Shown here: piece after piece, positions 15,677-24,703 of the stretch | Layout: each line of letters opens with the position of its first letter | How positions within the stretch are numbered: the stretch's first letter is position 1 | NCBI GenBank assembly: GCA_903826635.1 | Contig: CAIKFI010000004.1 | Coordinates: 1-36,941 of the forward strand | Direction: 5' to 3' | DNA length: 36,941 nucleotides | Source: an uncultured Spartobacteria bacterium | Lineage (GTDB): Bacteria > Verrucomicrobiota > Verrucomicrobiia > Chthoniobacterales > UBA6821 | Made by a program: the position numbers and the translations under genes | Notes under the pieces: model-generated | Databases searched by the model: none | The model's input: the letters and a program-made list of their open reading frames with translations, nothing else | Told to the model about the DNA's origin: nothing

Positions 15677-16486
15677 ATGTCCACCGAAAAAAACCCGACC
15701 CTTGTGCTAACCGATGATTTTGCCCCTGGTGAGGTGAATTTCATCAAGGTCGATAATTTCAAATTCTTTTACGGCAAGAAAGAGGCCCTTCATGGGATCA
15801 ACCTGGAGATTCCGTCCCGGAGGGTGACTTCCTTTATCGGCCCTTCCGGATGTGGGAAATCGACCCTTCTCAGGAATTTCAACAGGATGAACGAACTCAT
15901 ACCGGGTGTCCGTCATGAGGGGGACATCACCATTCACGGAACAAGTATTTTTGATCCTTCGGTCGAAATCATCGCCCTTCGACGTCGGATTGGTATGGTT
16001 TTTCAAAAATCGAACCCATTCCCGATGTCGATTTACGAAAACATCGTCTATCCCTTGCGGATAGCCGGTCAGAACAACCGCTTCATCCTTGATGAGACCG
16101 TCGAACGCTGCCTTCGTTCCTCGGCACTCTGGGACGAGGTGAAGGATCGTCTTCACGAGAGCGCTCTCGGACTTTCGGGCGGCCAAATGCAGCGGTTGTG
16201 CATTGCCCGGGCGATCGCCAGCAAACCCGAGATTCTTCTCATGGATGAACCCTGTTCGGCTCTTGATCCCATTGCAACGGCGAAGGTCGAGGAACTGATT
16301 ATTGAGTTGAAGAAGGATTTCACAATCATCATCGTGACGCATAACATGCAGCAGGCCAGTCGTGTCTCCGAACTCACGGCCTTCTTCTATCTGGGGAATC
16401 TGGTGGAGTTCGACGAGACGCGCAAAATATTTACAAATCCCTCCAAACAGCAAACAGAAGAATATATCACTGGCCGATTCGGTTGA
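15677..16486 (+). CDS. pstB: phosphate ABC transporter ATP-binding protein PstB
   Basis: A 269-residue ABC ATPase. It has Walker [10 protein letters not shown] (55-63), Q-loop VFQKSNPFP, the signature LSGGQ (166-170), Walker B LLMDEP (187-192) and the H-loop His222. The [16 protein letters not shown] stretch and the [13 protein letters not shown] segment are typical of PstB. It powers phosphate uptake through PstCA. The unusually polar first 20 residues precede the usual beta strand. phoU begins seven bases after the stop. Confidence 0.96.
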   Translation: MSTEKNPTLVLTDDFAPGEVNFIKVDNFKFFYGKKEALHGINLEIPSRRVTSFIGPSGCGKSTLLRNFNRMNELIPGVRHEGDITIHGTSIFDPSVEIIALRRRIGMVFQKSNPFPMSIYENIVYPLRIAGQNNRFILDETVERCLRSSALWDEVKDRLHESALGLSGGQMQRLCIARAIASKPEILLMDEPCSALDPIATAKVEELIIELKKDFTIIIVTHNMQQASRVSELTAFFYLGNLVEFDETRKIFTNPSKQQTEEYITGRFG

Positions 16487-16493
16487 GACAATC

Positions 16494-17177
16494 ATGCATT
16501 CCCACCCTTCTCGCCCCCACACCCTTTCGGACTTCACGACGGCCCTGGATCAACTCCGGGGCAGTGTCCTGACGATGGCCAGTCTGACGAAGCATAACTT
16601 GCAGAACGCCATACAAGGTCTTTACGAACGCGATGACGATTCCTGCAACCATTCCATCGCCGACGACGAGGAAATCGACCTTCTCGAGATCCAGATCGAC
16701 CGGGAAGGGATCGAGGTCATGAGCCGTTTTCAGCCTGTGGCAAAAGATCTTCGCGAAGTGATCTCTTCGATCAAGATCGGAGCCAACATCGAGAGGATTG
16801 CCGATCAGGCCGTCAACATCGCCCGCCGTGCCCGCAAACTCAACGAGCACCCTGAGTTGCCCGAACTCCATCATCTGGATTCCGTGATCAAGCTCGCCCT
16901 CTCCATGTTTGAGGATGCCACACGGTCCTTTGCCGAGCGTAACGCTTCCCTTGCCGTGGAACTCAAATCCCGTGACAAGAGCCTCGACAACCTGAACAAG
17001 GATCTGACCAACGAATTGGTCAACAGGATGCAGGATGATTCACCAAACCTTCCCTCCTACCTGAACATGATCTTTATCAGTCGATGCCTAGAACGCATTG
17101 GAGACCATGCCTCCAACATTGCCGAGGATGTGGTTTTTGCGGTCAGGGCTGAGGATATCCGACATCTCGGGAAATAA
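16494..17177 (+). CDS. phoU: phosphate transport regulator PhoU
   Basis: A 227-residue all-helical protein built of two PhoU repeats. Metal-binding E/DxxxD motifs occur twice, in the first repeat as IGANIERIADQAVNIARRA and in the second as ISRCLERIGDHASNIAEDV. PhoU binds the Pst transporter and, in model organisms, the PhoR kinase to signal phosphate sufficiency. No phoB or phoR lies in the window. The frame opens upstream at 16362 inside pstB, but ATG 16494 is the family-like start. Confidence 0.95.
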   Translation: MHSHPSRPHTLSDFTTALDQLRGSVLTMASLTKHNLQNAIQGLYERDDDSCNHSIADDEEIDLLEIQIDREGIEVMSRFQPVAKDLREVISSIKIGANIERIADQAVNIARRARKLNEHPELPELHHLDSVIKLALSMFEDATRSFAERNASLAVELKSRDKSLDNLNKDLTNELVNRMQDDSPNLPSYLNMIFISRCLERIGDHASNIAEDVVFAVRAEDIRHLGK

Positions 17178-17265
17178 TCCAAGATCCTTCCGATTCTAGG
17201 GGAAACGGTTGATTTTCTCCTTGAACGAGGGGGGGTGCGACTTAGCCTTTTACGGTTCCCTTCCA

Positions 17266-19656
17266 ATGCGATTCTTTTTTCTGATATTTCCCCTCTTTCT
17301 TGCCCTTGGAGTTCCTCTCAGGGCCCAATTTGGAAATTTCAGTGATAAGCCCGTTGAGATCACTGCGGATGGTGATACCCGATTTGAGAATGGAACAGCC
17401 GTTGCGGACAAAAATGTCCAGATCCACTACAGTGGCATTTCCATCTACGCCGACCATGCCGAATACAACCCCGACACGCGCGATGTCCTGCTGGTGGGGA
17501 ATGTCAGGATCTATAGCGGTGAGGATCTCTTCAATGGGCAGAGGGTTTTTTATAATTTGGAGACCAAGCAGACACGGGCCCTGGAATTTGATGGGAGCCA
17601 CGATCCTCTCAAGTTCAGTTCGCTGTCGGCCAGGGGATTTGGTACGAAGGAATTCCGCCTGAGTGAATCGGACCTCACGACGTCCGACTCCTCCATGCCC
17701 GATTGGCATGTTCATGCCAAGACCATCCGGATTTATCCCAATGACAGGGTCGTCCTCCTCAATTCGACTCTCTATGTCGGCAAGATCCCCGTGATGTGGG
17801 TGCCCTATGCCTTTTCCAGTCTGAGCCACAACGGACTTCAATTTTCTCCCGGTTATGACTCCCAGTGGGGAGGTTTCCTGTTAAGCGCCTACACCGTCGC
17901 ACTCGGAACGGGAGACAATTTTCTGGCTACGTTCAGGTCGGACTACAGAACCCTCCATGGGTATGCCATTGGATTCGACGCCAATCTGAAGTTCGGCAAG
18001 AACGATCGTAATATGGGCAAGTTCATCTCCTATTACGCCAATGATACAAATCCGAATGAGTTCAAGGATGCCCTGCCATCCTCTTCAAACCCAAGTCGAT
18101 ACCGTGTCGGGTATCAGGGAAATGTTTTCCTCACCGATGACATCTACGTCACTCTCGACATGACCAAGTTAAGTGACGCCAATTTCATGCAGGACTATTA
18201 TCCCGCGGAAAACCGGATCAATCCCCAGCCTGATAACAATGTTGCGCTCACTAAGTTGGATGACATCTACAGCCTCTCGCTCGTGACGAGGTGGCAGATG
18301 AACCAATTCCAGGAGACCACGGAGCGGTTGCCCGAACTGGCCTTTGATTTCAAACAGGAGCCCTTGTTTGGCCTGCCTGTCTATTACGACGGAACGACAT
18401 CTTTGGGACAGCTGAACAGGAAGTTCTCAACGAATGCCCCGATCGGATTCACCAATACAACGATCAACACCGCATTCAGTTCTTCAAAAATAGATTACGG
18501 TGCCGCCAGGTTCAACACGTTTCACCAGATCAGTGCACCAATGAATCTCTTCGGATGGCTTTCAACGATCCCAACCGTTGGCATTCGCGGTGTCTTTTAC
18601 AGTGAAGGTGGCTATTTTACGAATTCTCAGGGGAGGCAGTCGGCTCCCTACTTGACTGGGTCCACAAATACCATAAATGCGGTCCACACCACCGGTAATG
18701 TCGTTCGTCCCATTTTTAATGCTGGATTGGAGAACTCTTTCAAGGTTTCACGCGATTTTGAAGGAGTTCAATCGAGTTTCCTTGGATTGGATGGACTGAG
18801 GCATGTTTTTCAGCCTTACAGCGATCTCTCCTATGTCTATGCGGGTGGCCCGAGTGCGAATCAGGTCCTCCAGTTTGATCGTCTGTTGCCAAATAATCCT
18901 GCTGCAAAAACCAAGTCCGGATACCAACCGAGTTCCACTCAGTTGGAGCCGCTCGACTTCCCTCAATTCGCCGCCATTGATTCCATCGATTCCTGGGCCA
19001 TCTGGAGACTTGGTTTTCGGAACCGTCTGCAGACCCGTCGTAACGGGGAGACCTTTGACTGGATCTTTCTCGATACCTTTGCCGATGTGAATGGCAACAA
19101 TCCTTACATCAATGGGCCCATCTCCAACCTCAATGACCGCCTAACCTTTGTTCCCATCAGTTGGCTGAGCTTTGGCATTGGATCCCAGGTCCCTCTTTGT
19201 TCCGAAGGATTCACAGAGCTCAACTCCGACATCAAGGTCATGCCGACTCGTAATCTGGAGTTTAGTTTTGGAACCCGCTATCTGAATAACTACACGGGGG
19301 TTGCCAGCACAAACAGTGTTGGTGCGATCTCCACGGCGACCGGAAACCAGTATCCCTTCAATGTGTTCTGGCGGGCTAACGACCACTGGTCCGTGAGTGC
19401 CCAGGAACTTTATAATGTGCAACCCGGCCAACCGAATTCCCTGATCTATCAACGGTATATGATCAATCGTGACCTCTCCAGTTGGATCCTTTCGTTCGGC
19501 GCTGAGGTGCGTAACAATCAGGCTTCTGGAACCACCTCCCAGCAGACCCAATACGGTGCCCTGCTCAGCATGACGCTGAAGGATCTTCCTCAAGTGACTC
19601 TCCCCTTTGCCTTCAGTCCCGCCTCCCAAGCCGGATCCAGTCCATTGGCTCCCTAA
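17266..19656 (+). CDS. lptD: LPS-assembly outer-membrane protein LptD (OstA)
   Basis: A 796-residue exported protein with a signal peptide ending near LRAQ (about residue 20). Residues about 28-170 form an OstA/LptA-like beta-jellyroll (PVEITADGD, ADHAEYNPDTRDVLLVGNVRI), and the rest is a long beta-barrel with alternating aromatic strands. Such proteins insert lipopolysaccharide into the outer leaflet with LptE. Only one cysteine is visible (in PLCSEG), so the disulfide pairs of E. coli LptD are absent. ATG 17266 gives the signal peptide; the frame opens farther upstream at 17209. It follows phoU by 88 bases and may have its own promoter. Confidence 0.85.
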   Translation: MRFFFLIFPLFLALGVPLRAQFGNFSDKPVEITADGDTRFENGTAVADKNVQIHYSGISIYADHAEYNPDTRDVLLVGNVRIYSGEDLFNGQRVFYNLETKQTRALEFDGSHDPLKFSSLSARGFGTKEFRLSESDLTTSDSSMPDWHVHAKTIRIYPNDRVVLLNSTLYVGKIPVMWVPYAFSSLSHNGLQFSPGYDSQWGGFLLSAYTVALGTGDNFLATFRSDYRTLHGYAIGFDANLKFGKNDRNMGKFISYYANDTNPNEFKDALPSSSNPSRYRVGYQGNVFLTDDIYVTLDMTKLSDANFMQDYYPAENRINPQPDNNVALTKLDDIYSLSLVTRWQMNQFQETTERLPELAFDFKQEPLFGLPVYYDGTTSLGQLNRKFSTNAPIGFTNTTINTAFSSSKIDYGAARFNTFHQISAPMNLFGWLSTIPTVGIRGVFYSEGGYFTNSQGRQSAPYLTGSTNTINAVHTTGNVVRPIFNAGLENSFKVSRDFEGVQSSFLGLDGLRHVFQPYSDLSYVYAGGPSANQVLQFDRLLPNNPAAKTKSGYQPSSTQLEPLDFPQFAAIDSIDSWAIWRLGFRNRLQTRRNGETFDWIFLDTFADVNGNNPYINGPISNLNDRLTFVPISWLSFGIGSQVPLCSEGFTELNSDIKVMPTRNLEFSFGTRYLNNYTGVASTNSVGAISTATGNQYPFNVFWRANDHWSVSAQELYNVQPGQPNSLIYQRYMINRDLSSWILSFGAEVRNNQASGTTSQQTQYGALLSMTLKDLPQVTLPFAFSPASQAGSSPLAP

Positions 19657-19672
19657 GGTCTTTAGGAATCTT

Positions 19673-20734
19673 CTATTCCGATCGTTTCGATTGATCGAGC
19701 ACCAGAAAGGAATCCCCCGCATCGTCGGGAGTTGAAAAGCGGTCGAAAGAGGAAGTTTTCGTTTTGCAGGAGTTCCATCGGTTCACAAATTCACGTTGCG
19801 TGACGAGAGGCTCATTCTTCCAACCCAAGCGCCCCCCCCAGTCCATCAGATCGCTGAAATTCACATCGGCAGTCAGATCCTGTTTTCCAAATCGTGCATA
19901 CACCTGATTCCCATGAAATCGTTCGTGACGGAAGTAGGCCCGCATGGAACCACCTGGCCTCCGGTTGTAGAGGAGATCTGCCGTATTTCCATAATCGATG
20001 GTGAGCATGGAACCCTGCTTCCATAAGGAGTTCAGATCCTTCATCCAGTCTTGGAAGGAATCGATGCGCTCCACCCGCTGACCCACGGGAAGGTGATCAA
20101 ATTGAGTAAACCAAGGATCCTCCTGGAGGGAGCCAACGAGGGTTTCCTCGAGGGATCCCTCCGCAGAGATCCGAACCCCGAGCTCACTCCATCCCGTAAT
20201 GCCTTTTTCAAAAATCCGGCAGGGGAAGGCATCCACCAACTCGTTGCTGAAAATAAGGGCCCTGCCATCATTCCGCTCGAAGGCTTCGTCTAAGGAGGTA
20301 ACCCAGCGCACTCCCCTCCACTGGAGTCTTGATTTCTGTTGTTCCCTTAGGAGGGGAGAAGTCTCAAGAATCATGTAGTCGGTTATCCAGGGAGCTTTCC
20401 AGCCAAGATGGTGAAGGACAGTTCGTGCCAGTTGCCCATTTCCGGCTCCCACTTCCAGGATCGGGATTTGTCTCCAACTGAGATCACTCGCACGATCTCT
20501 TATCCAAGCTGCGATTGCTCCTCCGAGAGAGCTGTCCAGTGAGGCGCTTGTGGAAAAATCACCTCCTGCTCCGACACCTTGGATATTCGCCGTGTAGTAG
20601 CCAAATTTCGGATGGTAGAGGGCCTGACGCATGAACTGCTCGAAGGGAATAACCCCCTCGTGATCCTCCTGCAACTTGTGGAGGAGTGTCAGGAGGTCTG
20701 GGACGCCCACTGGATTTTGAGGAGACTCCTGCAA
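19673..20734 (-). CDS. SAM-dependent methyltransferase, MidA/NDUFAF7 family
   Basis: A 353-residue protein of COG1565. Family landmarks are HPKFGYYT (41-48), GGDFSTSA, the SAM-binding loop VGAGNGQLA (95-103) and SNELVDAFP. The mitochondrial relative NDUFAF7 methylates an arginine of complex I; the bacterial substrate is not established. The start is probably TTG 20734, which has an AAGGG seven bases upstream; GTG 20710 is the alternative. The 5' end overlaps the end of thiE by 46 bases. Its 3' end converges on lptD. Confidence 0.85.
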   Translation of the reverse strand: MQESPQNPVGVPDLLTLLHKLQEDHEGVIPFEQFMRQALYHPKFGYYTANIQGVGAGGDFSTSASLDSSLGGAIAAWIRDRASDLSWRQIPILEVGAGNGQLARTVLHHLGWKAPWITDYMILETSPLLREQQKSRLQWRGVRWVTSLDEAFERNDGRALIFSNELVDAFPCRIFEKGITGWSELGVRISAEGSLEETLVGSLQEDPWFTQFDHLPVGQRVERIDSFQDWMKDLNSLWKQGSMLTIDYGNTADLLYNRRPGGSMRAYFRHERFHGNQVYARFGKQDLTADVNFSDLMDWGGRLGWKNEPLVTQREFVNRWNSCKTKTSSFDRFSTPDDAGDSFLVLDQSKRSE

Positions 20735-21336
20735 TCGAGAGCCCTTCTGGTGGGATCCTCCGCCTGCAAGAGATCGGAGACGATCACGACCCGACGGGCC
20801 CCTTCATTCAGAACCTTTTGAAGGTTGGACCGTTTGATTCCCCCGATGCAGAAGATTGGAATGGAAAGCCGGCGATGGATTTCCCGGATCTGCTCTGTTC
20901 CAATGGGTGAGTAATCCGGTTTTGTCGGCGTTGCAAAGAGGGGACCGAAGCCGATGTAGTCGGGTGATTCCGCCGCAGCCGCGATAGCCTGTTCCACGGA
21001 ATGGGTTGATTTTCCGATGATGGCTCCCGGTCCGGCAAGTCGGCGTGCCTCCGACACGGGAAGATCATCCTGTCCGACATGGGCGCCGTCTGCGCCGGCC
21101 TCACGAACAAGTTCCGGATGATCGTTCAGGATAAAGGGTATACCCGCTGCACGGCAGAGAGGTGCGATTTCCAGCGCGATCGCAAGAACCTCCCGGGGCA
21201 TGTATCCTTTGGCACGAAGTTGAATGATATCAGCGCCACCCTGAAGGAGTTGGCTTGTGATGGTGGGAAGGAGTTCCCGGGAGACATAGCCCATATCGAC
21301 GATTCCATAGAGGAAGCATTCGGAGAGCGGTTTCAT
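20689..21336 (-). CDS. thiE: thiamine-phosphate synthase
   Basis: A 215-residue TIM-barrel enzyme that joins HMP-pyrophosphate and the thiazole phosphate to make thiamine monophosphate. It shows IIQLRAKG near residue 37, FILNDHPELV with the metal-binding Asp, GAHVGQDDLP, GKSTHS, YIGFGPLFATPTKPD and the phosphate-binding FCIGGI strand. All are typical of ThiE. The gene lies 67 bases after accC on the same strand. I see no TPP riboswitch upstream and no other thi genes nearby. Length is normal. Confidence 0.93.
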   Translation of the reverse strand: MKPLSECFLYGIVDMGYVSRELLPTITSQLLQGGADIIQLRAKGYMPREVLAIALEIAPLCRAAGIPFILNDHPELVREAGADGAHVGQDDLPVSEARRLAGPGAIIGKSTHSVEQAIAAAAESPDYIGFGPLFATPTKPDYSPIGTEQIREIHRRLSIPIFCIGGIKRSNLQKVLNEGARRVVIVSDLLQAEDPTRRALDCRSLLKIQWASQTS

Positions 21337-21403
21337 GAAATGAAAAGATACTTTTTGAGGAAGTTTTTGGAATGCCCCCTCCCTGATCCTCAGGACGACT
21401 CTC

Positions 21404-22768
<1,365 letters not shown>

Positions 22769-22797
22769 TGTTTCGGTGATCCGTTATTCCGAATATC

Positions 22798-23376
22798 TCA
22801 GCTGACCCGGAAGAGGACCTGACCGAACTGGACGGGTTGGCCGCTTTCGGCAACAACCTCGACGATCTTTCCCGAAATCTCCGCTTTGATTTCGTTCATC
22901 ACTTTCATGGCCTCGACAATGCAGACGACGGTCTCGGCATTGACGCTCGTGCCAACTTCGACAAAGGCAGGAGATTCCGGAGAGGGTGCGGCGTAGAACG
23001 TGCCGACCATGGGGGAGGTGATTTCCTTGAAGTTTCCTTTGTTTTGTTCTGTGGAAGGTTCTTTCTCGATGGATGCAACGGAGGTTTGCGGAGCGGGCGG
23101 GGTGGGGGCAGCGGGAGAAGAGTGTCCCTGGATGACCGTGGCTCCACCGGAAGCTCCGGCCGGAGTTTTCAAAATAATACGGAAATCACCCTGCTCGAAC
23201 TCCAGGACCGCAAGATCGTTTTTCTTGAGGAGTTCGATGAGAGTCCGGATCTCCTGAAAATCAGCGTTTTTCTCACGGATTGGCCCCTTGGCTTTCACCG
23301 GGGAAATTTTCTTTTTGACGGAAGGCTTGGACGGTGCGGTCGCGGCTTTTTTGGAGATCTTGGTGTTACGTGCCAT
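22798..23376 (-). CDS. accB: acetyl-CoA carboxylase biotin carboxyl carrier protein
   Basis: A 192-residue carrier protein. The C-terminal biotinyl domain (about 117-192) contains EAMKVMNE, with biotinylated Lys158. The central part, about residues 80-115, is a flexible Ala/Pro/Ser linker. The N-terminal 35 residues are unusually Lys- and Ala-rich before the [19 protein letters not shown] segment that normally opens BCCP. This basic extension makes it longer than the E. coli protein. It is the first gene of accB-accC and diverges from secG. Confidence 0.95.
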   Translation of the reverse strand: MARNTKISKKAATAPSKPSVKKKISPVKAKGPIREKNADFQEIRTLIELLKKNDLAVLEFEQGDFRIILKTPAGASGGATVIQGHSSPAAPTPPAPQTSVASIEKEPSTEQNKGNFKEITSPMVGTFYAAPSPESPAFVEVGTSVNAETVVCIVEAMKVMNEIKAEISGKIVEVVAESGQPVQFGQVLFRVS

Positions 23377-23399
23377 GCTGTTTTTAATGGAAAGATGGA

Positions 23400-23428
23400 T
23401 TCTGAATGGGATGGGTCTCCAAGGTCAA
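23400..23428 (-). promoter_or_regulatory. candidate sigma-70 promoter for accB
   Basis: On the minus strand a TTGACC (23423-23428) is followed after exactly 17 bases by TCAGAA (23400-23405), ending 23 bases upstream of the accB start. The -35 match is good and the -10 match weak, so this is a suggestion only. Confidence 0.25.
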
Positions 23429-23479
23429 GTAACCGATCCCTCTTTACAGCAGGAAATGTTCCGGTTCTATTAAAGGACT

Positions 23480-23788
23480 ATGTGGCTCCTCATGCCTATC
23501 CTCGTAACATTCCTGGTCATCATCTGCCTTCTGATGATCCTCACCATCCTCATGCAACGCCCCAAGAGTGAAGGACTGGGTGCGGCCTTCGGAGGTGGCC
23601 TCACGGACAATCTCTTCGGAGCGCAGACTACCACGGTGTTGACGAAATTCACCGTATGGCTCGGAGCCCTCTTCTTTTTGCTGACCCTGCTGATCTCCGT
23701 GTTGCAGGTGAAATCTTTCTCGGGCCCCACATCCATCCAGAAACAGCTTCTGAAGGCACCCGCACCGGTCTCTTCACCTGCAAAGTAA
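23480..23788 (+). CDS. secG: preprotein translocase subunit SecG
   Basis: A 102-residue inner-membrane protein with two transmembrane helices (about residues 3-24 and 55-77). Between them is the SecG loop RPKSEGLGAAFGGGLTDNLFGAQT. It assists SecYE-mediated protein export. An AAAGGA lies only two bases before ATG 23480; ATG 23492 is an alternative. panC begins 12 bases after the stop, so secG appears to lead a secG-panC-nadB transcript. Confidence 0.93.
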   Translation: MWLLMPILVTFLVIICLLMILTILMQRPKSEGLGAAFGGGLTDNLFGAQTTTVLTKFTVWLGALFFLLTLLISVLQVKSFSGPTSIQKQLLKAPAPVSSPAK

Positions 23789-23800
23789 GAGGGAGAGGGT

Positions 23801-24703
23801 GTGAAAACGGCCGCGCAGATCCGCGCCGCCTCTTCTTGGTGCCGAAAGGCCCCTTCCCCAGTGGTGTTTGTCCCCACCATGGGGGCCTTGCATGAGGGAC
23901 ATGCCTCGCTGATACGAAAGGCACGCCGGGTCGCCGACTCGACTGCTTCTAGGGCCTCCACGGCTTCTACGGCTTCTACGGCTTCCAAAGGGAGTGTCGT
24001 TGTCTCGATCTTCGTGAATCCGAGGCAATTTGGTCCCAAGGAGGATCTTAGTCGTTATCCCAGACCGTTTGCAGCCGATCGGGCCCTCTGCAGGAATGAG
24101 AGGGTGGATCTGCTCTTTCATCCCTCCGTTGAGTCGATGTATGCCGGCGATCATTCCGTATCTGTGCATGAGACCACCCTCTCCAAGGGCTTTTGCGGAG
24201 CCTCGAGGGTCGGACACTTCGATGGTGTCTGTACCGTCGTGGCCATGCTCTTCCAGATCATCGCTCCCGATATCGCCATCTTTGGCGAGAAGGACTGGCA
24301 GCAACTGGCGGTGATCCGGCGTATGGTGCGAGATCTCAGGATGCCGGTCAAGATCATGGCTCATCCAACAATTCGGGAGAACGATGGTCTCGCTCTTAGT
24401 TCCAGAAATCGTTTTCTGACAAGCGAAGATCGATCCGTTGCCCCCCGTATCTACGAATCCTTGAAGGCAAGATCCAAGGAGGCCTCGGAGGGGGAGGTTT
24501 CCGTGGCCAGACTTCGTCGGGATTTGATCCGGGATCTCTCTGCCATCCCGGGAGCCAAGGTTGAATATGCGGAAATTGTGAATGAATCCACACTCTCCCC
24601 AATGAAAAAAATCGGCGAGGGGGGCACGGCACGCGCCCTTGTGGCTCTTCGTCTTGGTGCGGTCCGCCTCATCGACAACATGGCACTGCCCTCCCCCCGA
24701 TGA
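23801..24703 (+). CDS. panC: pantothenate synthetase
   Basis: A 300-residue ATP-dependent ligase making pantothenate from pantoate and beta-alanine. It has PTMGALHEGH (25-34), FVNPRQF (71-77), FGEKDWQQ (161-168, Trp instead of the commoner Tyr or Phe) and SSRN (200-203). Between the first helix and the next strand it carries an Ala-Ser-Thr insertion (about residues 47-64) encoded by a 9-bp tandem repeat. The start is GTG 23801 with GGAG five bases upstream. The last codons overlap the nadB start (ATGA at 24700-24703). Confidence 0.94.
   Translation: MKTAAQIRAASSWCRKAPSPVVFVPTMGALHEGHASLIRKARRVADSTASRASTASTASTASKGSVVVSIFVNPRQFGPKEDLSRYPRPFAADRALCRNERVDLLFHPSVESMYAGDHSVSVHETTLSKGFCGASRVGHFDGVCTVVAMLFQIIAPDIAIFGEKDWQQLAVIRRMVRDLRMPVKIMAHPTIRENDGLALSSRNRFLTSEDRSVAPRIYESLKARSKEASEGEVSVARLRRDLIRDLSAIPGAKVEYAEIVNESTLSPMKKIGEGGTARALVALRLGAVRLIDNMALPSPR
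23945..23989 (+). repeat. 9-bp tandem repeat within panC
   Basis: Five consecutive 9-bp units lie in frame: GCTTCTAGG, GCCTCCACG, GCTTCTACG, GCTTCTACG and GCTTCCAAA. Two units are identical and the others differ at one to three positions. They encode Ala-Ser-(Arg/Thr/Lys) repeats, so unit gain or loss would change protein length without a frameshift. Confidence 0.9.

Noticed and set aside
19652-19666. CCTAA-GGTCT-TTAGG hairpin at the end of lptD as a terminator
   Set aside because: Only five AT-rich base pairs and no following T-run on either strand.
21337-21403. TPP riboswitch ahead of thiE
   Set aside because: Only 67 bases are available and no CTGAGA-type conserved core is seen.
23470-24039. 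Minus-strand frame with an EAVEAVEAVEALEAVE-like repeat
   Set aside because: It is the antisense reading of the panC 9-bp repeat and lies over secG and panC.
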